Assembly: GCA_037892935.1 (NCBI GenBank)
Contig: JAYXKI010000010.1
Coordinates: 1,550,001-1,614,000 of the forward strand
Direction: 5' to 3'
DNA: 64,000 bases
DNA from: Phlebopus portentosus
Lineage: Eukaryota; Basidiomycota; Agaricomycetes; Boletales; Boletinellaceae
Numbering within the stretch: position 1 is the first letter of the stretch; the number at the start of each line of letters is the position of its first letter. The notes under the pieces are model-generated. The model saw only the letters and a list, made by a program, of their open reading frames with translations. It was not told the origin of the DNA and did no database searches. Made by a program: the position numbers and the translations under genes. This document shows, in pieces, positions 37,801 through 48,937 of this stretch.

Positions 37801-38616
37801 ACTTGGAGTGCTAACACAATCACTGTGGCAAGGTCTATTATTGATTCTTTTAACAGCAACATTTCTTATTCCTCTTCCTTGCTTTCTTTGTCTTCTTCGG
37901 TTAGTACAAGCAGAGTGGGTTCCTGTGGTTTGGTGAATGACAGAGAGGGTGTGACGTGAGGAGCTATTGTCTGAGCAGTTGATGTTGACGGGCCTAGTAA
38001 TGAGACTGTTGGTTGCATGGGGGTGAGAGGTGCGGGTTCGTCTATATCGCCCTCTCACTTCGCTCGCTAATAAAGCAACTTTCCATCTCTGTCAGAGTAC
38101 CACTTCTTCGCATTTTCGTCCCACCAAGCAGTGAAGATTTGATCACCCGACTTGACAATGTGATGTCCTCGCAATGCACTCCACCTACAGTTTGTTGGGA
38201 GGGCCGCTCGCTGATTGTCAGTTAGATCCACCTTGATAGGCCAGGGGTGAAATGGGGATCAGGATGGTGTTTGGATGGGACCGACTTCAGATGATCAGCT
38301 CGTCTTTGAAATTGATGATTAGTCGGAAAGCACCCAGGTAAATGATGAACGAGATGCTCGATGACAATTGAACTCTGTGAGTCACCCAAGAGAACATCTG
38401 ATGCAAGTTCCACAGAAGAGTGATTCAGAGCGCCACAATTGGAGGACTGATTGATTGTTTCAGAAATTATCGGGATACACCAAAGTCAATCGGACCTTGA
38501 CAGGCAAGATAGGGGTTGCTCGGATAAATCTGGGATGGACACGGTCGTCGACCGTCGATGTATCTCCTGTGTGGAGTAGTGACAAACGAGTGGTTAAACT
38601 ATAGGTTCGAGAGTAG

Positions 38617-38628
38617 GTCTTTCTATTA
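38617..38628 (-). other. Ty3-B self-priming primer-binding site
   Basis: Next to the 5' LTR, after one base, the element-sense sequence is AATAGAAAGAC (38627-38617). It is the exact reverse complement of GTCTTTCTATT in the LTR (38812-38802), at the predicted transcript start. Complementarity ends sharply at 11 nt on both sides. There is no TGG as in a tRNA-type site. An 11-nt match to the mRNA 5' end is the hallmark of Tf1/sushi-type self-priming. Confidence 0.72.
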
Positions 38629-39049
38629 TGTTAGGCAGCGAGACTAATGGGCATTGATCTTGAGGCAGCCAACACAATAACAAACAACTGGCTAACATGA
38701 GTTGCCGGGCTATATGCACGCTATGTTGCAGTGAAGATAAGTAGAATTCAGTAAACTAATAATACAAGAGTAGATACCTATGTCGCAGTGAAGATAAGTA
38801 GAATAGAAAGACAAGGAACGAAAAAGTCAAACTATCTACTTATATAGACTTTGAGCACGGGAAAGGTCTACTCTAATAGGAAGTCACATGACAAGGAATG
38901 GGATGATTAGCGAGCGTGATAGAATGTTGTAGAATGTTTTGGCAAATGGATGAACAAGCGCGTAAAAAATAAAATAAAAGAAAAGGAAAGGAATATTAAA
39001 ATGAATGATGATGTAAGAAAAGAAAAAGGAAAATGTTTGAGTCCTTACA
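38629..39049 (-). repeat. Ty3-B 5' LTR with TATA box and inferred transcript start
   Basis: On the minus strand a TATATAAG box lies at 38846-38839. About 34 bases downstream begins GTCTTTCTATT (38812-38802), the expected transcript start. This 11-mer is exactly complementary to the primer-binding site next to the LTR, which independently supports the start position. Confidence 0.75.
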
Positions 39050-39054
39050 CTAAC

Positions 39055-42000
39055 ATAGTCTCCAACGTGCTCACTTGGATACTCAACACGAGCATTATGC
39101 TTAGCCAAAGAGAACTATTATCAATTGCCCCCAAACTATGAAAGCAATTAAAGGGACTCACTACTGCAAAGAGATATAACACTGCTGATGTGAATCTTAT
39201 TGAATCGTCAAGTTATGCCATGCAACTATGTAGAACTGCATCACAATGACCTGAGGACTCAATTCTGTCCATTAGAATATCGAAGGTGACCGCAGAAGCA
39301 ACTCTCCACCTTTATATGGTTACAGCTGTAGTGGAGGATGCAATGGAAGTGGAGTGTATACTTGATCAAGGCACAGCAGTGTGTCTAATTAGGAAAGATG
39401 TTTGAGAGAAACTTCAAGTGCCACTATCGCTAGAACAGAGTATGACCATCAAGATGGCAGACACAGCGAAGTTGGCCACCATTGGACTAATCCCGAATGC
39501 TAAGTTTACAACAGCTGGGATTGATCTTTCTCTGCAAGTGCATGTCGTTCATCAGATGTCATTCTAAGTACTACTCAGATGACCCTTCTTCGCAGTCATA
39601 GAATGTAAAACTAAGGATTATATCTCAGAAGACCAGCATATAATGCTATCTGACCCCAACAACAGGAATCAACATAGTAAGGTCGCAACAGAGATTTGGA
39701 ATGTATTGCATAATATTATACAACAGGATTTTTAGCAGACATCAAGGAACTGATACTGAGACATCAGCAAGATGTAGGCAATTATTCATATTCAAGCCTC
39801 AATAATGCATTTTCTATCTATTCTATTGATGTCTCCAACACTTTCACCTCTTTATTTAGTAACCAGCTTTGAAAGCTGATAAAAGACCCAATGCATTTCA
39901 CTACTGACTATTTAAATTGACCTTATAAATCATGTACTCTAGAGACCCTAGACAACAACAACCCAGTGGTACTCATGTACAAACACATCACTCAGAAAGT
40001 ACAGCCCGTCCCCAGGGGACTACTAGAAGAATTTCAGATCATTCAAAGGAGGCATTCGAACCCACTCAGAGGACTACATAAAATACCAAAGAGACCAAAA
40101 CTGTTTACACCTGCAGGCAGACTTATGAAGGAGCAGTTTGAAGCCCTCAAAATTGATGAGAATCAGTTCTTATGGCCTAAGGAAAGGTTGCTAGTTGCTA
40201 ATCTACTTATGCTGCAGGAAGGAGTACTAGCATGGACAGAAGCAGAAAGAGGTAGTTTTGATATGCAATACTTTGATCTGATTCACATCCCAATGGTACT
40301 GCATGTACTGTGGGTACACAAGAACATACCAATTCCCCCAAGTATTCTTGAGCATACCATTAACCTAATTTGTAAGAAAATCAAGAATGGAGCTATTGAA
40401 CTGTCCAACTCCTTGTACAGATTGTGATAGTTTTGCCTAGTTAAGAAGGATGGAGTCTCTCTTTGCTTTATACTCAACCTGCAAGACATGAATGGCATTT
40501 CTATCTGAGATTCAGCCATTCTGCCAAATATAGAGACCATTGCAGAGCATTGCAGTAGATGAAGTTGTTATTCAAGCCTCAATTTCTATGTGGCTTTTGA
40601 CCAGCAAGTTCTAGACAAACACTCTTGAGATCTTACAACCTTTCAGACTCCCTTGGGAATGTTCAGAATGACAGTTCTCCCAATGGGATACACAAATTCT
40701 CTTTAGATTTTATGCACAATGATATTGCCTTCATTCTACAAGATGAGATTCTGCACTGTACCAATCTGTATACAGACAATTTACCCAGGTTAGGTCCCAA
40801 AATGCATTACAAACTTCCAGATAGCTCTTACAAAACCCTGCCAGAGAATCCAGAGATTAGGTGATTTATTTACAAGCATATATACGATGTAAATCAAATT
40901 TTGCAGTGAGTCAAGGCAGTAGGAGGAACATACTCAGAAAAGAAAATGGAGATCGACATTGAGTCAATTATATTTCTTGGACACAAACTGATATATTACA
41001 GATGAGAACTAGATGAATCAAAAGTCCAGAAGGTCAGGGACTGGCTGCCATGCCAATCAGTAACCAAAGTTAAAGAATTCTTTGGAACAGTGGGAGTCCT
41101 ATAAATTTTCATTAAGGACTTCACCAAGATTGCATGCCCCCTCAATCAACTCACTTGGAAGAACAACATTTTTGATTAGACAGATGAAGAACAGGAATCA
41201 ATGAACAAATTGAAGGAAGTGGTCATTAAATGTCCAGCTCTATGCACAATAGACTATCCATCGGAACTCAAAGTCATACTAGCAGTGAATTCATCAATTA
41301 TCAGAGTAGGATGGTACTTGGGTCAAGAACATATAGATGGACAAAGAAGGATTAATCACTTCAGTTCTATAAACTGAAATGTCATGCAAGTAACATACTC
41401 CTAACTAAAAATCAAACTTTATAGACTATTTTATGCATTACATACCATGTGACTATATCTCATTAGAGTATGCAAGCTTGTCATAGAGATAGGCACAGCA
41501 TACATTAAAGGTATAATTAATAACCTGGACTTACAATCTAAAACTATAATCAATTGCTGAATCACTGGGATACTTCTATTCAACTCCAAAATTTACCATA
41601 TCCTGGCAGCAGACTTCAAATGCACTGACAGACTCTCTCGGTGACCTCTGGCACCCAAAGATCCACCTCCAGATGAAGAATACAAAGAGTGGATAGATGA
41701 CATGTATAGATTCTATAATGAAAACCCAGTTACAATGTATTGCATAGGCTTATGTGCACACAACTAAGTGAAACAACTCCTATCAAGCCCTGGTGATGCA
41801 CAAGCAACTCTTAGATCAGTAGGATACCTTGAGGGATTAAACAGGAAACACCGGGAGAGAAACAGTAACTCTGACTTCCCAACGATGACTGACATCATGT
41901 TGACCTTGTTTCTCAGCTCCGAGAAAGCTAACCCAAAAGATGCTTGCTTAGATGATGTCAAGAACTTCTTGACCAGCCAAAAGCAACCAGACCAATTAGA

Positions 42001-43321
42001 TGATTGTAGCTATGCAGCACTGATCAGGTATGTAGCAAATTTCTTTACTAGAGATGGTCATTTGTGGAAGAAGGTGCAGAACAGATGACATCAAGTTGTA
42101 ATTGAACTAGAATACAGATAGAACCTCGTAAAGTAAGTGCATGACAATCTAGGCCACAAGGGAGTATACTCTATTTGAATTCAACTACTGAAATAATTTT
42201 AGTGGCCTACTCTTGGACCAGACATCAAATACTATATGTATACCTGTCATGAGTGCTAAGTTTGCCAGATGAAGAACATTCTAATCCTCTCAGTCGTACC
42301 AACAATATCATTGATTTTCTAGTGCATACACATCAACACCAAGGTAATGCCAAAGTCTGGAGAATACCAATACATTGTACAAGCCCAATGCACTTTATCT
42401 GGTTACCTTAAATTTTGACTCTTACGTGAAGAAACTGACAAAGCAATTGGCCAGTTCATTTTTCAAGATCTCCTATGCAGATATGGCACTTGTCCTAAGC
42501 TTGTAATAGATAATGGGAAACTGTTCATCACAGCACTTGATTACCTCAAGGACTGATATCACATCAATCATATATGCATATCAGCATACAATTCTCACAC
42601 CAATGGAATTGTAGAAAGATGCCACTATGATGTGCAGGAAGCTCTGATAAAGGCTGTAGATGGTAATAATAAATGATAGAGCAATCAAGCTTACTCAGTA
42701 TTTTAGGCAGAAAGAATCACCATCCAGAAAGTGACTGGAATGTCCCTGTACTACATAGTTCATGGGGTAGAGCCTATTCTACCATTCGACCTCTCTGAAG
42801 CTATGTACTTAGCCCCTCTAGTCAATATGCCTGTTCTGACTGCAGAACTCATCACAACCCATATAAGACAGCTCTAGAAGTGTCCTGAGAAACTGGATTG
42901 AATTGCCAGACTAGTTTCAGATGCCTGGCATGCATACACACAATAATTTGAAGAGATCAACAAGGCCAAAATCAAAGATTATAACTTCCAGCCAGGATGA
43001 CTTGTTTTGTTGCAAAATACATACATCAAAATAGAACTTAATTGCAAGACAAAGCTCTGATACCTAGGACCCTACATTGTAATATGCAAAACAAAGGCCG
43101 GCTTGTATTTCATTGTGGAACTTGATGGATTAGTCTCAAAGATTCGAGTAGCTGTGTTTCACCTGATTCTTTACTTTCCTCATTTGAATCTCTCTGTACC
43201 CATTACTAAACTCATAAACACAGCGGATAATGAACTTGAGTACAATGACAAACCCCCAATCAAACTAGAAGAAGATGATGTTTCCAACACCCAGTCAGAA
43301 TCTGAAAGCCTTGACTTATAA
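39055..43321 (+). pseudogene. Ty3-A Pol: protease, RT, RNase H, integrase
   Basis: One plus-strand frame, with shifts and some thirty transition-type stops, carries a protease (ECILDQGTAVCLIRKDV, about 39355-39405), RT (LVKKDGVSLCFILNLQDMNG at about 40438; LGMFRMTVLPMGYTNS; and YTDN in the YxDD position at about 40770), RNase H remnants, and an integrase with HHCC pieces (DNLGHKGVYSI, TCHEC), LVIDNGKLF and NSHTNGIVERCHYDVQEAL for the catalytic D and E. The C-terminus ends in a GPY-type module (YLGPYIVICKTKAGLYFIVE, about 43060-43130) and an acidic tail (LEEDDVSNTQSESESLDL). No chromodomain is seen. Decay is far heavier than in Ty3-B. Confidence 0.82.
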
Positions 43322-43904
43322 ACACCTTTCAGTTATGATACTCTCTATGCAAACCATTGACATTCCTCTTCTACTAGATCTCTTTTAATTTATTCATTTC
43401 CTTTCCTTCCTCTCCCAATTTTCCTCTTAATTTTTCCTTCCTTTGAATTACTTGTGTTCAACTACATTTAGACCCTCAGAAAGTGTTCACACAAACTGAG
43501 ATGTGCATTCAACCACATTTTCACCTTCATACACTTAGTTGTGAATCATAACCCAATGTAACATTGTACAAAACAGTGCAACCAGCTTATTTCTTTTCCC
43601 AGTCCTTTCAACTCAATGATCACTGCTTATATTTTTTCTAATCCCTCATTTTCTCACATCTCTCTCTCCTCATTCTTCCATTATTCTTTAACCTTGCCTC
43701 ATTTTTCCTTTACCCCAAAACATCAAAACTGCAAACAAAAATTTATAACATTCAAAAACACACAAAAACTATATACATACAAAAGTCCAAATTATTTTTT
43801 TCTCTTTCTTCTTTTTCTTTGTTTTTATTTGTCCCATAAGGGGACACTAGATGAAAAGTGTCATTTTGATGCACTTAACCCTCTCTTCTTACTCCTCTTA
43901 CTCC

Positions 43905-44706
43905 TTACTCTTCCTCCTCACCCCTTACCACTCTTTCTAGTGTACTGGTCTTAGCCAGCATCTCCTCCACCAGGTTGTGCAGTTGATCTACAGCATGGAA
44001 CAATATGCGCATGTGCCTCTCCAAGGCCAACATCCATTAATGGATGGCACTCTCATCTGTCCCAGCAACTAACTTCTCGATGTTACTCACTTTAAGAACA
44101 GGTGCAACTGGCATCCTCAGCACCTGTACTATTATGTGCTGATAAGCTTCAGGCGTCTCACACTCTACCTGCTTGTTCTGCAGGCGACATGCAGTCCTTC
44201 TGTGCATAACCAGCTTGTAATGCTGCCTAGCCTTCATATAGCAGTAATCACAGGCCAGCCCAGAGAAACCCTCACAGACCTGGCCTGCCCTCATGCATCT
44301 CTCACACCCCTCATTATACATAATCTAGCCACTGGCAGCAGACAAATTGCTGCTGCTGCTGCTACTACTGCTATCATCCTCACTATCCCTTTGGCTTCCC
44401 TTGTCCTCTTCCACTTGTTCTGCACTTAGAGACTTGCTTGCAGCCAGAGGATTGCTGTTGCTGCTATTGCTGTTGCTGACAGCACTATCCAGAAGAAAGA
44501 GGGGCACATTATCAAAAGCTCCAAAGTTGTCATCACCAGCTGGACCCCAACAGCTAGACCCTCAGAAGAGAAACTATTGGCAGCAGAAGGACTGTTGTTG
44601 TTGCTGTTATTGTTGCTATTGTTGTTGCTGTTATTGTTGCTATTGTTGTTGCTGTTATTGTTGCTATTGTTGTTGCTGTTGTTGCTGTTGTTGTTGCTAT
44701 TGTTGG
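43905..44706 (-). pseudogene. Antisense ORF with Zn2Cys6-like cysteine motif inside Ty3-A
   Basis: Between pol and the 3' LTR, the minus strand keeps one frame from a CAA/CAG-rich tract (44706-44590, glutamine-coding with TAA/TAG interruptions) to a stop at 43905. In order it encodes poly-Gln, a Gly/Asp/Phe segment (GDDNFGAFDNVPLFLLDS), a Ser/Glu/Asp-rich region, a cysteine block CERCMRAGQVC...ACDYC (about 44310-44240), and a coiled-coil tail (LHNLVEEMLAKTSTLERVV). Cysteine spacing is C-x2-C-x6-C-x7-C-x2-C-x7-Tyr. The sixth position, Cys in Zn2Cys6 proteins, is Tyr, explicable by a single TGT-to-TAT transition. Few stops interrupt about 265 codons, all of transition type. Zn2Cys6 domains bind DNA in fungal regulators. 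A role here is inference. It is not a known standard Ty3 protein. Confidence 0.6.
44590..44706. repeat. TTG/CTG trinucleotide-rich repeat
   Basis: An imperfect array of TTG, CTG, CTA and TTA triplets, with the higher-order unit TTGTTGCTGTTATTGTTGCTATTG repeated about three times. On the minus strand it reads mainly CAA/CAG with TAA/TAG, the glutamine tract of the antisense ORF. Confidence 0.75.
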
Positions 44707-44844
44707 AACATAATGGAGAGAAGAGAGGATAGATGAATAGAACGTGTCACGAACTGCATTTTACACATCAAGAATTTTGAGATACTGAGTCTAACCCTAT
44801 AGGAGTGTGACTGCAGACAGTCATAATTTTAAGAACCTAGGAGA

Positions 44845-44885
44845 TGTAAGAAGCATCAACACACTAGGTCCAAGATCATGCATGT
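44845..44885 (+). repeat. First 41 bp of the Ty3-A 3' LTR
   Basis: TGTAAGAAGCATCAACACACTAGG matches the start of the 5' LTR at 29162 and is cut at ATGT (44882-44885) by the Gag-only element. Just upstream the bases CCTAGGAGA (44836-44844) form the Ty3-A polypurine tract. Confidence 0.85.
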
Positions 44886-45879
44886 TGAAATGTGGCTGCT
44901 GGCTCTGAAGGCCAACTGACTGTCTAAAGGTCTGAGTTCAACCTCTGGGGGTCAAACAGATGTGTACAATGTAAGAGAGAGTGTCTAAAATGTGAGGAGT
45001 GTATGCTAGTGTCAAGGGGAATAGCTTAGAGAAGGGGGAAACAAAATACAAAAGGGTGCCGTGTCGGAAGTGTAAACTGAGCCACCTACTCTGAGGTCAA
45101 AAACTAGCTAGCTAAGTCAATATATGTAAAATAAGAGATCAAAAGTACTCATTGACATGATCCTAACAGATCAAGAATCACAATGAACGGATAAGAAATG
45201 AGGGAGATACAGACTGAACAAGATATTAGAAAACTATTGTAAAATCAGAACTTGGCGAAATAAAGCGGAACTCTGTGGAACTCATGGGTGAAAATACTTG
45301 AAGATGCAGAACAATGAGACAAATTGAACAAATGCTGGACTGAGGTGATCAGTGGAGAACTGATGGAGATATAGCAAAATTGACAATCTGCTGGGCTAGA
45401 GTATATGCACAACTGGTGCAACTGTCGGAACTGGACTGGAACTCAAGGGAATGGACTGAGACAAAGCTGGGAGACTAGGGAACTTGACTGAAGATGATAT
45501 AAGTTGAAACTGGGGTGTTCTGGGGCTCCCCCTTTTTATTAGAGCAGCACAAGAGGCTTATATACAGTAGTGAGCCACCCATACAACAAAGGCTCAAAAT
45601 ATGATTCAGGGAGATAAATAAGGAAAGAAACCAAATAAAATGTACATATGGACATCCAACTAAGTCATCTGCATCACAGCCTGTCACCTGAAAGAGGTAG
45701 ACAATAGAGAGTGAGGCTAGATGGAGGGGAACAGAAGGCTGCTGAACCATAAATACACAACCTACTGATTCACACTGTAGATCCTTCCACATATGGTCAA
45801 GGTCAATTGTTCTGATGATCGGCATGTCAGATCATCCAAATAGAGTAGATCCGAGCTCAAATCTGCAGGTATCTCTACA
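44886..45879 (-). repeat. 3' LTR of the Gag-only element
   Basis: 994 bp, plus-strand start TGAAATGTGGCTGC and end GGTATCTCTACA. It is nearly identical to the other LTR. The 116-residue open frame in it recurs in both copies and, decayed, in the solo LTR. It is part of the LTR and not a host gene. Confidence 0.88.
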
Positions 45880-45888
45880 CCTCCTAGG
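45880..45888 (-). other. Polypurine tract of the Gag-only element
   Basis: In element sense CCTAGGAGG directly precedes the 3' LTR start TGTAGAG. Ty3-A has CCTAGGAGA directly before its 3' LTR start TGTAAG, so the two tracts differ only at the last base. Confidence 0.65.
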
Positions 45889-46517
45889 GTCTTCAAATTA
45901 TGATTGTTTGCAGTCATCAAACTCTCAAAACTTTGATTTGTCATGTAGAAGCATCAGATGATGTGAGTTTGGAGATATGGAACCTCGAGGGAGTGCATAG
46001 AGTGAGTCAAATGGTGCATAGACCGAGCCGAGATCAAAAGAAAGCGAATTAAATGAGGAGTTGTATGAAAGAGAGTCAAAAATCTTGAGAAAACAAACAT
46101 TCCTGCATAGAAACACCAAAACTGAACCAATCTGCATGGTTGAGCACTCGTTATGATCGTTACACATTGTTGCACATTGGAACACTATTGCAACTCGCCT
46201 AGGGGCGTCAAAACGCGATGGGAGGATGCGGAACTCCATTGGAATGAACCTAAGCTCGATACTAAACTGTCAGAGCTGCCTGATGTCGAAGAACTGAACT
46301 CCAATGGTGAATCTAGCCTAGAATACATGGAATGCGATGGGGGGGATGCCATAGAGTTGAAACAATAAGAGTAAACTGGAAGAACCACTCCAACCAAATT
46401 AATTGAAGGTAATATATTGGGACTACTGCCAATATAATGCTTAGAGAGATTCTTGCAAGATAAATTCGTCCTAGGGGCTAAACTGCTAGCTGGCTGGCTG
46501 GAACTCAAGTAGGTATG

Positions 46518-47851
46518 TCATATGATTGACTGAGAAGTAATGGATGGCTTCGAGAAGCGCTTGGGAGAAGACTGGCCTGGGGAGAGAAGTTGCACTTCTG
46601 CACTAGAAGCATATGAGGAACTGTGCCTGAAAGAAGCTGGCTGCTGTGCTGACTTCGAAACCATGGACACTGGGGCTGGTGATGCAACTCTGAGGGGTGA
46701 AGGGGGACTGGGAGATGACTCTAGAAGCTCAGGATAAGCTTCATAGAATGAATCAAACCTCTCCTGCAAGTTATTACTGCCAAAACTTGCTGGAACATGC
46801 AATCCACTGGGTAAAACAACCTTGTATACTGAATTCCACTTGCATCGACCATTCTGGACATACTGGGTGACTACTGGACAGTCCCTGATGAGGTGACAAG
46901 GGCTACTGCAAAAGAAACAGCCAAAAACAGTGGCGTCTAAGGCTCTGTGTGCAGCTTCAAGTGGCAAAGTCGCAACCCCTCGATCTTGCTTAGCACATGA
47001 CTGGAACACACAAAACTTGTTCGGAACGTTTATAACACATCACAACGTCGATTTCAATGTCTAGGGGCATCATAACTCGAGGGGAATGTGGGGGAATGAA
47101 GGGGAACATTGCTAGATGTCAACTGAGGTACTAAATGACTTGTAACTACTGTGGAAATCGAAGTACTGGGCGGATCGATGCTATTCTAGGGTTATTCGGA
47201 TCGTACTGGAGCCAACTCATCGAACCTGTGTGGCTGGCTTGCCAAAATTCTATGGAGAACAAATTCTGCAGCTGATAGCACCTCTTGTATGTTAAAATCA
47301 TCATCTGGGTACTTATCTGAGTACTTTATAGTAAAGCAGCTGAAAATGAGGGATTGAAGCATCTCTGGGAGGCCTAGGATGAAGAGCCTGTTCGACTGTA
47401 ATGAGGTGATTCACTGGTGGGCTTCCAGATACTTGGAAACTCGAAGGAACGAGCTGTAGTAGCTGTACAACTGCTGTACTGACTTCATAGGACCTGCTGC
47501 CAACTTCTGGACCAAATCTTTGAGATCTGTAGGTTAGAGCCTTTGTCTGGCATCTGTGTACTTGGGATAAAGCTCTAGGACCTCTGTGACAAACCTAGAC
47601 CAAGTAGGACTTGATACAAGTGCCTCTGGAAGCATAGACCACTGATCTGCAACATCCAAGGAGGCATAATAAATTGTCCAGTGCACTCTATCAGAGTCTG
47701 TGAGCTGAGCATTGATGCAAAGGAGCTCAACATCCTCTAGGAATTGACCAATAAGCCTTGGAGACAAACCATCAAATACTGGGGCACCTTCTGCATAAGA
47801 AAGTGGCATGCAAGCAGCAGAAGAGGAACCACAAAGGCTGGACCTGGGCAT
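46518..47851 (-). pseudogene. Gag of the Gag-only element
   Basis: The minus strand from 47851 encodes a Gag capsid-like region (EGAPVFDGLSPRLIGQFLED, then SYYSSFLRVSKYLEAH and LFILGLPEMLQ) with two or three transition-type stops. After a frame change the zinc knuckle CFFCSSPCHLIRDC (C-x2-C-x4-H-x4-C, about 46920-46880) is followed by VTQYVQNGRC and VVLPSGLHVPASFGSNNLQE, and a Ser/Pro-rich tail ends at 46518. The knuckle context parallels the damaged one in Ty3-A Gag. It is better preserved than Ty3-A, yet this copy would not give a single full-length product unless spliced. Confidence 0.72.
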
Positions 47852-47918
47852 AATGAAAGAGAAAGGCTAGAAATAAAGAATAAAGAAGGGAAACACTCCA
47901 AAAACAAAGATAGAGACC

Positions 47919-47936
47919 CTCTCGCTGTGGGCTCCA
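47919..47936 (-). other. Primer-binding site of the Gag-only element
   Basis: In element sense the 5' LTR ends CACATTTCA, and after three bases comes TGGAGCCCACAGCGAGAG, starting with the TGG that pairs with a tRNA CCA end. It parallels the Ty3-A site at 30525. Confidence 0.68.
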
Positions 47937-47939
47937 ATT

Positions 47940-48933
47940 TGAAATGTGGCTGCTGGCTCTGAAGGCCAACTGACTGTCTAAAGGTCTGAGTTCAACCTCT
48001 GGGGGTCAACCAGATGTGTACAATGTAAGAGGGAGTGTCTAAAATGTGAGGAGTGTATGCTAGTATCAAGGGAAATAGCTTAGAGAAGGGGGAAACAAAA
48101 TACAAAAGGGTGCCGTGTCGGAAGTGTAAACTGAGCCACCTACTCTGAGGTCAAAAACTAGCTAGCTAAGTCAATATATGTAAAATAAGAGATCAAAAGT
48201 ACTCATTGACACGATCCTAACAGATCAAGAATCACAATGAACGGATAAGAAATGAGGGAGATACAGACTGAACAAGATATTAGAAAACTATTGTAAAATC
48301 AGAACTTGGCGAAATAAAGCGGAACTCTGCAGAACTCGTGGGTGAAAATACTTGAAGATGCAGAACAATGAGATAAATTGAACCAATGCTGGACTGAGGT
48401 GATTGGTGGAGAACTGATGGAGATATAGCAAAATTAACAATCTACTAGGCTGGAGTATATGCACAACTGGTGCAACTGTCGGAACTGGACTGGAACTCAA
48501 GGGAATGGACTGAGACAAAGCTGGGAGACTAGGGAACTTGACTGGAGATAATATGAGTTGAAACTGGGGCGTTCTGGGGCTCCCCCTTTTCATTAGAGCA
48601 GCACAAGAGGCTTATATACAGTAGTGAGCCACCCATACAACAAAGGCTTGAAACATGATTCAGGGAGATAAATAAGAAAAGAAACCAAATAAAATGTACA
48701 TATGGACATCCAACTAAGTCATCTGCATCACAGCCTGTCACCTGAAAGAGGTAGACAATAGAGAGTGAGGCTAGATGGAGGGAAATAGAAGGCTGCTGAA
48801 CCGTAAATGCATAACCTACTGATCCACACTGCAGATCCTTCCACATATGGTCAAGGTCAATTGTTCTGATGATCGGCATATCAGATCATCCAAATAGAGT
48901 AGATCCAAGCTCAAATCTGCAGGTATCTCTATA
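47940..48933 (-). repeat. 5' LTR of the Gag-only element
   Basis: 994 bp, same length as its partner. The plus-strand right end reads TCTCTATA, where the partner has TCTCTACA, so the terminal CA has become TA by one transition. Confidence 0.88.
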
Positions 48934-48937
48934 ATGT

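Larger units (their letters stand above)
32427..39049 (-). mobile_element. Ty3-B: complete chromodomain Ty3-type retrotransposon, antisense inside Ty3-A
   Basis: Two 421-bp LTRs (32427-32847 and 38629-39049) start TGTTAGGCAG and end GTCCTTACA on the plus strand. They differ at roughly a dozen positions, all transitions by eye. The target duplication CTAAC is perfect (32422-32426 and 39050-39054). Total length is 6,623 bp. The minus strand encodes Gag with a CCHC knuckle, then protease, RT, RNase H, integrase and a chromodomain, in the order of a chromovirus. The primer-binding site suggests self-priming (see that entry). The coding frame carries several transition-type stops, one 19-bp duplication and a 1-bp deletion, so this copy is inactive though young. 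Confidence 0.92.
44886..48933 (-). mobile_element. Gag-only LTR retrotransposon (TR-GAG type) nested in the Ty3-A 3' LTR
   Basis: Two 994-bp LTRs (44886-45879 and 47940-48933) enclose only 2,060 bp. The internal part encodes Gag with a zinc knuckle, and no protease, RT or integrase is seen. Target duplication ATGT (44882-44885 and 48934-48937). Joining the flanks recreates Ty3-A LTR sequence matching 29190-29230. Primer-binding site and polypurine tract resemble those of Ty3-A, so it probably moves with Ty3-A-type enzymes. A solo LTR of this family lies at 2888-3879. Confidence 0.88.

Noticed and set aside
43616..43954. Plus-strand 112-residue Phe/Ser/Leu-rich open frame after Ty3-A pol
   Set aside because: Low-complexity T/C-rich sequence, overlapping the 3' end of the antisense ORF, with no motif.
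44347..44736. Plus-strand Leu/Cys-rich open frame as a membrane protein
   Set aside because: It is the antisense of the glutamine and serine codon runs of the minus-strand ORF, and the periodic Leu/Cys arises from the triplet repeat.
45475..45825. 116-residue open frame, repeated at 48529-48879
   Set aside because: It lies wholly inside both LTRs of the Gag-only element and, decayed, in the solo LTR at 2888-3879. Shared open frame reflects recent LTR duplication, with no domain or gene context.
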